In this document: one piece after another, positions 51,837 through 61,175 of the stretch
Numbering within the stretch: position 1 is the stretch's first letter
How the letters are laid out: each line of letters opens with the position of its first letter
Assembly (NCBI RefSeq): GCF_900770955.1
Contig: NZ_CAAGLX010000017.1
Location: 67,260 to 131,259, forward strand
DNA: 64,000 nucleotides
Reading direction: 5' to 3'
From: an uncultured Phascolarctobacterium sp.
GTDB lineage: Bacteria > Bacillota > Negativicutes > Acidaminococcales > Acidaminococcaceae
Program-made: the position numbers and the translations under genes
The notes under the pieces: model-generated
Databases searched by the model: none
Told to the model about the DNA's origin: nothing
The model's input: only the letters and a program-made list of their open reading frames with translations

Positions 51837-52532
51837 TCAATCCTTAAACAAATCCTCATAGGCTGCTAAATCTAAATCCGGCTTACCAATAGCCCGCAAC
51901 TTAATATCATGTAATTTTACCCTGCCATATCCACGAGAACCATGTCCGCCAAGATAATCGTTGGCCAACAGTTCAAAACCTTCAGCCAAGGTTGCTAAAT
52001 CTTCTTGTACATCCTGCAGATTTTCAACGTTATACACCAACTTAAAGTCAAACTCCGCTCCTGCCGGTACACGTTCAATCTGACGCGGATTAGCTACACC
52101 ACTGGCTCGGTTGATAGTATTTTCGAATTTAACCTCACCAATGTAAGTGTCTGTTTCGAGTGAATTAAAATTATTTATAGTATCTTTAGTAACAAACAAG
52201 TCAAAAAACTGTAGACGAGCCGGCATAGCATAATTTTTGCCGCTAGCGCCAAACAAGCGTGCTACAACTTCATTATCATCAGCAACATTATTTAAAACAT
52301 AACCATTACAATGTATCTTTGCCAACAAAGTTCTGAGCTTTCCCTTTAAAGAGCTGCCGGGAATAATGGGCGCATGGCTAAACGGATCACGGATAAAGGG
52401 GCTGTCTACTGCACCAATCGGAGCGAAATCACTGCTTCCGCCAATATGCATACCTGTCAGTACCTGTAAAATACCGGACAGGATAATTTTTCCCTGCAAT
52501 GGCTGCTGTTGTCTTTTCTGTTCTTCCATCAT
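51837..52532 (-). CDS. csm3: Csm3 (RAMP, Cas7 group), target RNA cleaving backbone
   Basis: 231 residues. IGAVDSPFIRD holds the catalytic Asp (D43 here, equal to D33 of the Streptococcus protein), followed by IIPGSSLKGKLR. The C-terminus has YLGGHGSRGYGRV. It forms the backbone that cuts bound RNA every six bases. Confidence 0.95.
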   Translation of the reverse strand: MMEEQKRQQQPLQGKIILSGILQVLTGMHIGGSSDFAPIGAVDSPFIRDPFSHAPIIPGSSLKGKLRTLLAKIHCNGYVLNNVADDNEVVARLFGASGKNYAMPARLQFFDLFVTKDTINNFNSLETDTYIGEVKFENTINRASGVANPRQIERVPAGAEFDFKLVYNVENLQDVQEDLATLAEGFELLANDYLGGHGSRGYGRVKLHDIKLRAIGKPDLDLAAYEDLFKD

Positions 52533-52538
52533 TTATCC

Positions 52539-53021
52539 TTACCTCCTAAAAAACTCATTATATGCAACAAGTGCTTCTACATATTTTGTGAATTTCACAA
52601 ATCTGGATAAACTGTCGCCAATACTATCGATAATAACATCCAGCTTTGAAATTGTCATAAATTGTTTTACAGCAGCTATTCTTCCGGCCTGATAGAGCAA
52701 ATTAACCTTTAAAAATTTAATTTCAGCAGTCAATTCTTTAGATAACGATTCAGCACCTTTGTTTTTTGCCTTATAAAGGTCAACTTTATTGCGCACAATA
52801 TTTACTGCTGTCAGAAATTTTCTGATTTGTGAGGTGGTAACATCAATTTTAATATTACCGTATCTATCTTTATATTGCAGCTCTTTAATTGCTTTTTCTG
52901 CCTCAGTTACAACATCAAAACCTTCAAAATCAAATTGTTGTCCTTTTATCTGCATATTAGGTCTGCTATTCTGCGCATACCCGGCTTTGACAAGTTGTTC
53001 CCGCATATTATTAACCATCAT
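52539..53021 (-). CDS. csm2: Csm2 small subunit
   Basis: 160 residues, mostly helical. LTAEIKFLKVNLLYQAGR and FVKFTKYVEALVAYNEFF match the small-subunit pattern (conserved KxxLxYxxGR). It overlaps the cas10 stop by 4 bp. Confidence 0.88.
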   Translation of the reverse strand: MMVNNMREQLVKAGYAQNSRPNMQIKGQQFDFEGFDVVTEAEKAIKELQYKDRYGNIKIDVTTSQIRKFLTAVNIVRNKVDLYKAKNKGAESLSKELTAEIKFLKVNLLYQAGRIAAVKQFMTISKLDVIIDSIGDSLSRFVKFTKYVEALVAYNEFFRR

Positions 53022-55513
53022 GCATCCTCCTTCGTATCACGAATATAATAAATAATTAAGTCAAGAGCTGTCCGTAACTGTTTTCTGCCATCAGCATCTT
53101 TAAACCATTTATACATCTGCTGACTGAATTCATTGTAGCACTGCTGCAGCTGTACCGAGGCTTTTTCCGGCTGCATACGTCCAAGCGTATAGGCAAATCT
53201 TGCCAGATTCATGTTGTCATCCTTTTCTTCCAGTAAATTCAGCAGTCTATAAAGCATAGCTTTGCCAGCCTTCAATTTATTATTGTCAACAGTATCTATA
53301 TTCAGGTGCTGTAACAGAAATTGCAGCTTTTCCTTACAAACCTTATCGGTAAACGTTGTCCAATCATAGATATGTTCACAGCATAAACTGCTTCCCGCAT
53401 TTTTCTGTTCCGTTTCAAAGCCAAATAAAGCAATGCTGTTTTTCATTTTGTTGCTGCTCTTAGCTGCACTCTCCAACATACCGGTAATTTCAGCCATCTT
53501 GCTTATCGGATATCCATGACTGAACATTGCCAAACCTGCCGAAAAACTCAATTTGCCATTAGTAAACCTTGTAAAAGCTCGTCTGATATCTACAGCAAGC
53601 TCTATAAGCTCATCCCATGCTCCCACAATGAACATATCATCACCGCCGGAATATACAACATGAACTTTTCTCTGCACCGGCTTTTGTAAGCCATATAAGC
53701 TGAATTGCTGCTGATTAATGTTGTCAAAGCCATTCAGCTCGCCTCTGCAAAGCTTACCTACTGCCAATTTAAAGAACATACCTAAATCTCTGGATAAATC
53801 AGCATATCTTGACAATGTAGCATATTTTTCCGGTTCTTCTTTACCATAACGGATAAAGCCACCGATAAAAGCGGCACCTAAATTATCTACATCTACACGT
53901 AAAACGCCTAAACGCTTAATACCATGCCCACCATCACAACATTGTTCTGCTAAATCTTCAAACTCCATAACAGCACCTTTATCATTAGTACTGTAATAAT
54001 CAGCCAACCATAAGCGAGTGCCGATATTTCTACCTGTCAAAGCTTTATTTTTACTGTAAATACGTACCAGGCTAGTGCTGTTTTCTTCCAGCTCTTTCTC
54101 ATCCATGACAGCTAAAAACAGTTGCTTATTGTAACCAAATAACTCCAGTTCTTCACCAACAGCTTTGCTTAAAACAGCAAAATGTCTATTAGATTTAAAA
54201 AGCTTTTCTCCCAACTGGAATAGCCCTTTGCAAGTTGGACAAATATCACCTGCATCACCATTCGCAAGTAATTTTTTACTGGACATATGACAAACAGCGC
54301 ATTCTCTGCTGCCATCAATATTTTTATTGTAACTGCTGTCACTATCAAAGAGCTTTGCCAAATTTTGAACATCATAGCGACATAACTTATCTTGATTCAA
54401 TTGTTTGCTTACTGCAGCAAATACATTGCGCTGCATGCCTGAATTCTGCAAGTCAGAAGCACTGCAGGGAGCAAATCCCATTGCCATATACAGTTTTGTA
54501 CCAAATTTTTCCAATAACCATTCATTGCAGGCATTCTGTATTTTCTTCAAATTGTCTTTTGTCGTACCCGTATTAGCAGCTAAAAGATAAAAATGCCCAC
54601 CGCCTGTATATAACAGATTAGCTCTGCTCAAGCCAAGCTGCTGTAAAATCTCATCAATATAATTCTCCATAAAAATTTCCAAATAGAATGAGCGACCTCT
54701 TAAAGATTTTAAAGCCCCCTTACTTGGTACGGTATAAATAAAATCTTGTATTCCTGAAAAATCTCCTGATACAAGCAAAAACGCATCCTGTTTTCTAAAT
54801 TCACTACTACCGGATTGGTCATAGCAGTATTTTTTATAATCTGTAATCTTATTTGCTAAAAAATATTCATACATACAAGCGGCAAGCGCTGCTGTTACCT
54901 TAGAATGAATATATAGCGAAATATCACAAACCTCATTTTTATTCGTACTGGATGGTACATAACTCATGACATCCTCCAAAATGCGCAAGAGTTCAGCATT
55001 ACTCATATCCAGTACACCGGCACGTTGAAAATTACTTTCCAATACATTTACAAGCTCTTCATACTTATCATCTGAAGCGTAGCACATTTCCGTTGTCGGG
55101 TAATTAAAATTATCCGAAGGATTCAGCCCGCGTAAATAATATTTGCTAACCGGTTTGCTGGTTTGTTCTCCAAAAATATTAAACACACTTTGCAAGCAAG
55201 ACTGCGCATCAAAGCCATAGTCAACACCCTCATCTTCACGCTCGCGTCTGTCGGCTGCAGCAGCGATATTATCAGCCTCATATACAATATAGCTAAAATC
55301 ATCAGCTAAAGGTTTTGCTGTTTTCAACGCTTTTGCATGGTGTAAACGCAAACAACGTAAAACCTGCTCTGTCTCCGGAGAATTATCCATATACTGTTTC
55401 AAAAAATTTGCTCCGGCATTAGAGTGATTCCCCAAACTATGGTCAGCACGCAAACACATCTTACCTATGTCATGCAACAAGGCAGCTTTAATTAATAAAT
55501 CTATTTCCGCCAC
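53018..55513 (-). CDS. cas10: Cas10/Csm1 with HD nuclease and GGDD cyclase motifs
   Basis: 831 residues. The HD nuclease motif LLHDIGKM is at residues about 13-20. A Cys4-type zinc ribbon (CAVCHMSS then ICPTC) lies near 395-415. The GGDD active site in VVYSGGDDMFIVGAW, near 621, makes cyclic oligoadenylate. It starts with GTG after AAAGGGGG. First gene of the locus; promoter must lie in 55514-55620. The 390 bp up to 55903 otherwise hold only AT-rich sequence and the promoter of the next plus-strand gene. Confidence 0.96.
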   Translation of the reverse strand: MAEIDLLIKAALLHDIGKMCLRADHSLGNHSNAGANFLKQYMDNSPETEQVLRCLRLHHAKALKTAKPLADDFSYIVYEADNIAAAADRREREDEGVDYGFDAQSCLQSVFNIFGEQTSKPVSKYYLRGLNPSDNFNYPTTEMCYASDDKYEELVNVLESNFQRAGVLDMSNAELLRILEDVMSYVPSSTNKNEVCDISLYIHSKVTAALAACMYEYFLANKITDYKKYCYDQSGSSEFRKQDAFLLVSGDFSGIQDFIYTVPSKGALKSLRGRSFYLEIFMENYIDEILQQLGLSRANLLYTGGGHFYLLAANTGTTKDNLKKIQNACNEWLLEKFGTKLYMAMGFAPCSASDLQNSGMQRNVFAAVSKQLNQDKLCRYDVQNLAKLFDSDSSYNKNIDGSRECAVCHMSSKKLLANGDAGDICPTCKGLFQLGEKLFKSNRHFAVLSKAVGEELELFGYNKQLFLAVMDEKELEENSTSLVRIYSKNKALTGRNIGTRLWLADYYSTNDKGAVMEFEDLAEQCCDGGHGIKRLGVLRVDVDNLGAAFIGGFIRYGKEEPEKYATLSRYADLSRDLGMFFKLAVGKLCRGELNGFDNINQQQFSLYGLQKPVQRKVHVVYSGGDDMFIVGAWDELIELAVDIRRAFTRFTNGKLSFSAGLAMFSHGYPISKMAEITGMLESAAKSSNKMKNSIALFGFETEQKNAGSSLCCEHIYDWTTFTDKVCKEKLQFLLQHLNIDTVDNNKLKAGKAMLYRLLNLLEEKDDNMNLARFAYTLGRMQPEKASVQLQQCYNEFSQQMYKWFKDADGRKQLRTALDLIIYYIRDTKEDA

Positions 55514-55823
55514 TCAAAATCCCCCTTTCGGAAAATCAACTTTATATAACAAACGTAAGAAAAAGCTATTAATATAATTCTACAATAATTTTTAAAATCC
55601 TTTTAGGAAATTTTGGTGCGCATTCTCTTCATAACGAAAATTTAATACTTTCAGGTGTTTCTTCTATATCTGTTAATCGTAGCTCCAACATTTCTCAATC
55701 ACTCTTCTAATTGATTTTATCATTCTCGTCAATATCTGCATACACTTTTCTTTATACGCCGTCCTTTATTTACAATAACTTTAGTTTTTAAAGTTATTAT
55801 TCTGCAAGCTGTTGCATTTACAG

Positions 55824-55853
55824 TTGACAAGAAGAATTTTCGCTTTGTACAAT
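55824..55853 (+). promoter_or_regulatory. Promoter of the betaine-type transporter operon
   Basis: TTGACA (55824-55829), 18 bp, TACAAT (55848-55853), about 50 bp before the start codon. Confidence 0.75.
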
Positions 55854-55903
55854 AAATTTAAGAGGAGTGTTTTATTTTGTAATGCTTTGACGGAGGTGAA
55901 GCC

Positions 55904-57781
55904 ATGTTAAGAAAACTATCAGCCGTTCTTTTCCTCATACTGACCTCACTGGGATTTATATCAGGCAACCTTGAAGCCGCAGCGGAGCAACCGAAGCAAG
56001 AGGTTGTTTTTGCCGACGCCGGCTGGGACAGCGTTAAATTCCACAATGCCGTTGCCGGATTTATAGGCACTCACGCCTATAACATCACCCCCAAGGTTAT
56101 CAGCGGCTCCACGCCCATCATTCAGACGGCACTGCTCCGTGGTGACGTAGATGTGCATATGGAGCTGTGGACCGACAACGTGCCTACCTTTGAGGACGAC
56201 ATGAAAACCGGCAAGCTGCTCAACCTGGGCATCAACTTTGATGATGATAAGCAGGGCCTTTATGTTCCCCGCTATCTTATTGAGGGTGACGCCAGCCGCA
56301 GCATCAAAGCACTCGCGCCGGATTTAAAAACTGTCAAAGACCTGGCACGCTACGCACATCTTTTCAAGGATCCCGAAGACCCGGCCAAAGGCCGTCTTTA
56401 CGGCGCTATCCCCGGCTGGAGCATTGATAAGATACTTTACTTGAAATATGAAGCCTACGGCTTAAACAAAAGCTACGTCTACTTCCGTTCCGGCAGCGAG
56501 CCGGCGCTGAACAGCGCCTTCCTCGCCGCCTACACTAAGGGCGAGCCTATCGTAGGCTACAACTACGAACCGACCTGGCTCACCGGCAAACTGGACCTTG
56601 TACTGCTGCAGGACGAGCCCTACAACGAAGTCGGCTTTCAGCGCGGCCTGACGGAAGCACGCTCCGTGCCCGTCTGCATCGTTGCCAACAAACAGCTGCA
56701 AAGCAAAGCACCGGAATTCGTCGCTTTCCTGCAAAAGTATCACACCAGCAGCGCGCTCACTGCTGAAGCACTGGCACACATCGCTGATAGCAAATGCACC
56801 TATGACGAGGCTGCCATTTGGTTCATGCAGCGCCACCCCGAGCTGCTCGCACAATGGCTGCCGGAGGATAAACTGGCAAGCATCAGCAAGGCACTCAAAG
56901 GCGATAATTCCACGGCAGCAAGCTGGCTGCTGAGCTTCCCCAAGGAAGTTCAGGTGGACTGGACTAAGCCTATTGATAATTTCGTCAACTATATCAACAC
57001 CACCTACGCAGACTTCTTCAATAAGGTAAAGGATATTCTTACCTGGTGCATTCTTTCTATCGAACGATTGCTTAACTTTATTCCCTGGTGGCTGACTATC
57101 ATTGCTATCGCTGCCTTGGGAAAGATGCTCACAGGCAAGCTGTCGCGCGGTATCATCTATGGTCTGGGACTTTTCGCCATCGGCGCCTTCGGCTATTGGA
57201 GCATGATGAACGAAACGCTGGCAGTAGTTATCTCCTCGGTTATCATCTCCCTGCTTTTAGGCCTGCCCATCGGCATTCTTGTTTCCACAAGCAAACTGGC
57301 AAACCGACTGCTGCGTCCTTTGCTTGATGCGATGCAGACCATGCCCACCTTTGTTTATATGATTCCCGCAGTTATGCTGCTCGGTCCCGGCAAGGTGCCT
57401 GCAGTTCTTGCTACGGTAGTTTATGCCGTAGTGCCGGTAATCCGTCTTACCAGCCACGGCATTCAGCAGGTTGACCCCAACGTTGTCGAAGCCTCTGCTG
57501 CCTTCGGTGCTTCACGTTGGCAGACGCTGTTCAAGGTGCAGATTCCGCAGGCCATGCCGACTATTATGACAGGCATCAACCAAACGATGATGATGGCCGT
57601 AGCAATGGTTGTTACCTGCGCGATGATTGGTGCCAACGGACTGGGAATGGAGGTGCTGATTGCTATTAACCGTACAGAATCCGGCCGTGGACTTATCGCC
57701 GGTATTTCTATCGTTATTATTGCAATTATCATCGACCGCCTGACGCAAAGCCTGGCAGACAAGAAAAAGGAGGGAAAATAA
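55904..57781 (+). CDS. Glycine betaine/proline-type ABC importer, binding protein fused to permease
   Basis: 625 residues. N-terminal signal/anchor, then an OpuAC-like binding domain (about 30-345: VVFADAGWDSVKFHNAVAGF, GDVDVHMELWTDNVPTFEDD). The C-terminal permease (about 385-620) has SRWQTLFKVQIPQAMPTIMTG as the EAA loop. Fused binding-protein/permease forms of the OpuA family are known, usually with the opposite order. Here the binding domain is first. Start behind GGAGG. The next base is the start of the ATPase gene. Confidence 0.88.
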   Translation: MLRKLSAVLFLILTSLGFISGNLEAAAEQPKQEVVFADAGWDSVKFHNAVAGFIGTHAYNITPKVISGSTPIIQTALLRGDVDVHMELWTDNVPTFEDDMKTGKLLNLGINFDDDKQGLYVPRYLIEGDASRSIKALAPDLKTVKDLARYAHLFKDPEDPAKGRLYGAIPGWSIDKILYLKYEAYGLNKSYVYFRSGSEPALNSAFLAAYTKGEPIVGYNYEPTWLTGKLDLVLLQDEPYNEVGFQRGLTEARSVPVCIVANKQLQSKAPEFVAFLQKYHTSSALTAEALAHIADSKCTYDEAAIWFMQRHPELLAQWLPEDKLASISKALKGDNSTAASWLLSFPKEVQVDWTKPIDNFVNYINTTYADFFNKVKDILTWCILSIERLLNFIPWWLTIIAIAALGKMLTGKLSRGIIYGLGLFAIGAFGYWSMMNETLAVVISSVIISLLLGLPIGILVSTSKLANRLLRPLLDAMQTMPTFVYMIPAVMLLGPGKVPAVLATVVYAVVPVIRLTSHGIQQVDPNVVEASAAFGASRWQTLFKVQIPQAMPTIMTGINQTMMMAVAMVVTCAMIGANGLGMEVLIAINRTESGRGLIAGISIVIIAIIIDRLTQSLADKKKEGK

Positions 57782-58981
57782 ATGACTGTACCTGTATTGC
57801 AGGTAAAAAACCTGTACAAGCTGTTTATTCCTCTGGAGCATTCGCAAAACGAAAAAAAAGCTATGGCCATGCTGGAGCAAGGTGCTTCCCGCAGCGAGGT
57901 GCAGGAAGCCACCGGTATTACCGCAGGTCTTATTGATATAAACTTTACAGTCAACAAGGGCGAGGTATTTGTCCTCATCGGTCTTTCCGGCAGCGGCAAA
58001 TCCACGCTTATCCGTTGCCTGAATATGCTGAACCCGCCAACCTCAGGCACAGTTTACCTTGAAGGTGATAATATTACCAACTTCAGCAATAAGCAGCTGC
58101 AAGAGCTACGCCGCACTAAGGTAGCTATGGTTTTTCAGAATTTCGGGCTTATCAGCAACCGTAATGTTTTGGAGAATGCCTACTACGGTTTGGAGATTCG
58201 CGGCGTACCGCTGAAAGAACGTACCGAAAAGGCTATGCAGATGCTGGAGATGGTTGGCCTGCAAGGTTGGGAAAAAACGCGCATCAGTGCCCTTTCCGGC
58301 GGCATGAAGCAACGCGTGGGCATTGCCCGTGCACTTGCCAACGATCCCGATATCCTGCTGATGGACGAAGCCTTTTCCGCCCTCGACCCCTTGGTACGCA
58401 ACGATTTACAGTTCGAGCTGCTGCGTATCCAGGAAAAGACCGGTAAAACCATTGTTTTTATCACGCATGATATCAACGAAGCCTTCCGTCTGGGAACACA
58501 CGTCGGCATTTTGCGCGACGGACGCATGGTGCAAATCGGTACACCGGAGGAAATGATTACTAATCCGGCAGATGACTATGTGCGCAGCTTTATCAACAAT
58601 GCCGATTCCAGCAAAATCTTTACTGTGCGTAACGTAATGAGCACGCAGACATGTATAGTGCGCAATATCGACGGTGCTGCCGTTGCTCTGCGCAATATGA
58701 AAAACAGCGGCGTATCCAGTGCCTACGTAGTTGATGAGCATCTGCGTTTTATCGGTATTATCACACTTGATAGCGCTATGCAGGTGCTTTCCGGCTATAC
58801 AACCTTTGAGAAAAGTATTCTGCGCAATGTGCCTGTGATAGATAATCTTGATACACCCGTAGCAGATATTATGCCGCTTTCGGCAAGCACACCCTTCCCT
58901 CTGCCCGTAATTGACGAGAACAAACTATTTTGCGGTATTGTCACCAAGGCTTCCGTTATCTCCTCCTTTGTCACCAACTGA
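57782..58981 (+). CDS. ABC transporter ATPase with CBS domains (OpuAA/ProV type)
   Basis: 399 residues. Walker A GLSGSGKST, signature LSGGMKQRVGIARAL, Walker B DILLMDEAFSALDP. The C-terminus (about 283-399) contains paired CBS-like repeats that sense ionic strength in OpuA. It drives the fused permease encoded just before it. Likely compatible-solute uptake under osmotic stress. Confidence 0.92.
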   Translation: MTVPVLQVKNLYKLFIPLEHSQNEKKAMAMLEQGASRSEVQEATGITAGLIDINFTVNKGEVFVLIGLSGSGKSTLIRCLNMLNPPTSGTVYLEGDNITNFSNKQLQELRRTKVAMVFQNFGLISNRNVLENAYYGLEIRGVPLKERTEKAMQMLEMVGLQGWEKTRISALSGGMKQRVGIARALANDPDILLMDEAFSALDPLVRNDLQFELLRIQEKTGKTIVFITHDINEAFRLGTHVGILRDGRMVQIGTPEEMITNPADDYVRSFINNADSSKIFTVRNVMSTQTCIVRNIDGAAVALRNMKNSGVSSAYVVDEHLRFIGIITLDSAMQVLSGYTTFEKSILRNVPVIDNLDTPVADIMPLSASTPFPLPVIDENKLFCGIVTKASVISSFVTN

Positions 58982-59004
58982 ACTCTCATCCTCCCGCAAA
59001 CAGC

Positions 59005-59052
59005 AAAAAAGCTGATGCTCCGGCAGTTCCCTGCCTTAGCATCAGCTTTTTA
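59005..59052. terminator. Bidirectional terminator
   Basis: AAAAAAGCTGATGCT pairs with AGCATCAGCTTTTT, shared by the importer operon and the converging cold-shock gene. Confidence 0.88.
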
Positions 59053-59062
59053 TCTGCATTTA

Positions 59063-59263
59063 TTATTCAACATGTACAACGTTAGTTGCCTGTTCGCCAC
59101 GGTCTCCCTGGATAACGTCAAATTCTACGTTCCAGCCTTCTTCCAAGGTTTTAAAGCCTTCGCTTTTAATACCGGAGAAGTGAACGAACAAATCCTTGCC
59201 GCCTTCTCTTTGGATAAAACCATAGCCCTTTTCTGCATTAAACCATTTAACTTTGCCTGTCAT
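59063..59263 (-). CDS. Cold-shock protein (CspA family)
   Basis: A 66-residue single-stranded nucleic-acid-binding OB-fold protein. RNP1 motif KGYGFIQ and RNP2 DLFVHFSG are present (the latter with F-V-H-F). The leader before it is about 43 bp, and the promoter has a palindrome in its spacer. Confidence 0.95.
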   Translation of the reverse strand: MTGKVKWFNAEKGYGFIQREGGKDLFVHFSGIKSEGFKTLEEGWNVEFDVIQGDRGEQATNVVHVE

Positions 59264-59312
59264 CTGTAGGCCTCCCTAATTACTATTTGAGCCGCTAAAA
59301 CTCTCTTAGCTT

Positions 59313-59341
59313 ATTATAGCCTATATGTATAGGAAAAGCAA
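59313..59341 (-). promoter_or_regulatory. Promoter of the cold-shock gene with palindromic spacer
   Basis: TTGCTT, 17 bp, TATAAT on the minus strand. The spacer includes CCTATA-TG-TATAGG, a perfect palindrome that could be an operator. Confidence 0.7.
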
Positions 59342-59365
59342 ATATTTGTCTGAATCTTTATAATT

Positions 59366-59629
59366 TTATTCTGCAATGCGAGCCTGCCAAGTTTGCAGCA
59401 AAGCAAGCTTTTGCTCCCGGCGCAGCTTTTTTATAGCGCATTCACGCCGTAAAGCTGCTTCCTTATCAGGCAGCTCTTCGCTGTAGACCAGCGCCAACGG
59501 TCCGCGTCCGCGCGTATATTTAGCGCCACGTCCGCTGTTGTGCATCGCCAGACGATGCTCCAGATTATTGGTCCAGCCTGTATATAAGCTGCCGTCCTTG
59601 CAGCGCAGCATATATACAAACGCCGCCAT
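59366..59629 (-). CDS. GIY-YIG domain protein (UPF0213, YhbQ-like)
   Basis: 87 residues. GIY-YIG-type start VYMLRCKDGSLYTGWTNNLE, Arg in HRLAMHN, and Glu in YSEELPDKEAALRRE. A small nuclease-fold protein; the family has been tied to DNA damage responses but the role is unclear. Adjacent to the cyclophilin gene with no gap. Confidence 0.9.
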   Translation of the reverse strand: MAAFVYMLRCKDGSLYTGWTNNLEHRLAMHNSGRGAKYTRGRGPLALVYSEELPDKEAALRRECAIKKLRREQKLALLQTWQARIAE

Positions 59630-60100
59630 TTATTTTACAACCTCTACCTTTTCCATGGTCACAGCTTCACGCGGACGGTCACGGAAATCAGTCGGTACTA
59701 CGCCGATAAGACGTACAACATCCATGCCTTCAACAACTTTGCCGAAAATTGCATGGTGGCCGTTCAGCCAGGGAGTAGGTGCCAAAGTGATGAAGAACTG
59801 GCTGCCGCCGGTATTCGGGCCTGCATTAGCCATAGACAGAATGCCCTCGTCATCATGCTTCAGACCTTCACCGAACTCATCTTTAATCTTGTAGCCGGGG
59901 CCACCCATACCACTACCAGTCGGATCGCCGCCCTGAATCATAAAGCCATCGATTACACGGTGGAAAATAATACCGTCATAGAAGCCTTTTTCTACCAGCT
60001 CGATAAAGTTTTTAGTAGTCAGCGGAGCCTTGTCCTCAAACATTTCGGCAACAAAAACACCTTTATTAGTTGTAAATTTAATTTTTCTGTTTTCACTCAT
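59630..60100 (-). CDS. Cyclophilin-type peptidyl-prolyl isomerase
   Basis: 156 residues, no signal peptide, so cytoplasmic. FYDGIIFHRVIDGFMIQGGDP with the catalytic Arg, then ANAGPNTGGSQFFITLAPTPWLNGHHAIFGKV. It speeds cis-trans isomerisation of proline bonds during folding. Confidence 0.95.
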   Translation of the reverse strand: MSENRKIKFTTNKGVFVAEMFEDKAPLTTKNFIELVEKGFYDGIIFHRVIDGFMIQGGDPTGSGMGGPGYKIKDEFGEGLKHDDEGILSMANAGPNTGGSQFFITLAPTPWLNGHHAIFGKVVEGMDVVRLIGVVPTDFRDRPREAVTMEKVEVVK

Positions 60101-60123
60101 TGATATTTACCTCCAAAATAGCT

Positions 60124-61005
60124 TTAAAATACTTCATGCTTCAGCAGCGCAATAAACAGATAGATACCGCAGCCTGCCGCAGCACCTACAGCCGGCATCA
60201 AAGACGGTACGATAGCATTGCCATGCAAAAAGGTCAGACTGAACAGCATCATGCAGAAATAACCCTGCATAGTCTGCAGACGCTTCGGCAGCAGACGCTT
60301 GCCGTTTTTATCACCCTTAGACTTCACATAATCTGCAACACGGATTTCCGGCAGGAAAAGGATGAAGGCCAGTGCCATAATAATAATATTGCTCATAGAA
60401 AGCTCGTTGGCAACAGTATCATACTTTGCAAAAATCAGGCAAGCAAGAGAAATACCTGCCAGATACAAACTGCGGAAATAACCTGCCTGGATTTGGCTTT
60501 CCAGAATATAGGCAGCACCGGTCAGCAGCGGGAATACCCACAAGCCCTGCAGTCCGAGCCAGGCAGCACTGCCAATCATAATAACGTTATCAATCAGACG
60601 ATGTCTGTCGCCGGAGCTGCGGTTGAGCATACGCAGAATAAAGAGCAGCCACAGCATTACCAGGATATTGCCTTCACCCATAAAATAAGTTGCTATCAGC
60701 GTCAGACCGCCGCCGATGAAACCGCCGAGCTGACGGTCAGGATCAAGCTCCAGAGCTAACATGTAGCTGAAGAGGAAGGATAAAGCATAGCCCAAAGCAC
60801 TTACAACAGCAGCGCCGGAATTCATACCAGTAGAGCATTTCCACAGCGTTACCACAACGGAAATAGCAACAGCACACATCATTGCGATACGCACCGGCTT
60901 TTTGTCAAAGTCAATCGGGCGTCCCAAGCCAAGATACTCGCTTACACCTGTAGGATCGTAAGCGGCAGGCTGATCACCTGCATATTTATTACTTTTTTTC
61001 GACAT
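60124..61005 (-). CDS. Multi-pass membrane protein of unknown function
   Basis: 293 residues from the ATG at 61005 (MSKKSNKYAGDQP), with about 8 hydrophobic segments. The cytoplasmic N-terminus carries YLGLGRPIDFDKKPVR, and a charged loop KSKGDKNGKRLLPKRL separates the last spans. No family motif recognised. An upstream ATG adds 16 residues with little support. Confidence 0.7.
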   Translation of the reverse strand: MSKKSNKYAGDQPAAYDPTGVSEYLGLGRPIDFDKKPVRIAMMCAVAISVVVTLWKCSTGMNSGAAVVSALGYALSFLFSYMLALELDPDRQLGGFIGGGLTLIATYFMGEGNILVMLWLLFILRMLNRSSGDRHRLIDNVIMIGSAAWLGLQGLWVFPLLTGAAYILESQIQAGYFRSLYLAGISLACLIFAKYDTVANELSMSNIIIMALAFILFLPEIRVADYVKSKGDKNGKRLLPKRLQTMQGYFCMMLFSLTFLHGNAIVPSLMPAVGAAAGCGIYLFIALLKHEVF

Positions 61006-61117
61006 ATCATCACACCTTATCTGTAAGATTTTAACTATTTTATTATACCACAAGTGCTGTGTCTAGTCATTATGTAAAACATATAAAGGAAGCAGAAAGT
61101 AAGAATATAGCAAAAAG

Positions 61118-61149
61118 TTTCCCCGACGTACATTTAATACGCGGGGAAA
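61118..61149 (-). terminator. Terminator of the M20 peptidase gene
   Basis: TTTCCCCGCGT pairs with ACGTCGGGGAAA on the minus strand with one mismatch, followed by CTTTTTGC. Confidence 0.75.
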
Positions 61150-61175
61150 GCTTTCAGCTCATTATAAAATTTTTA

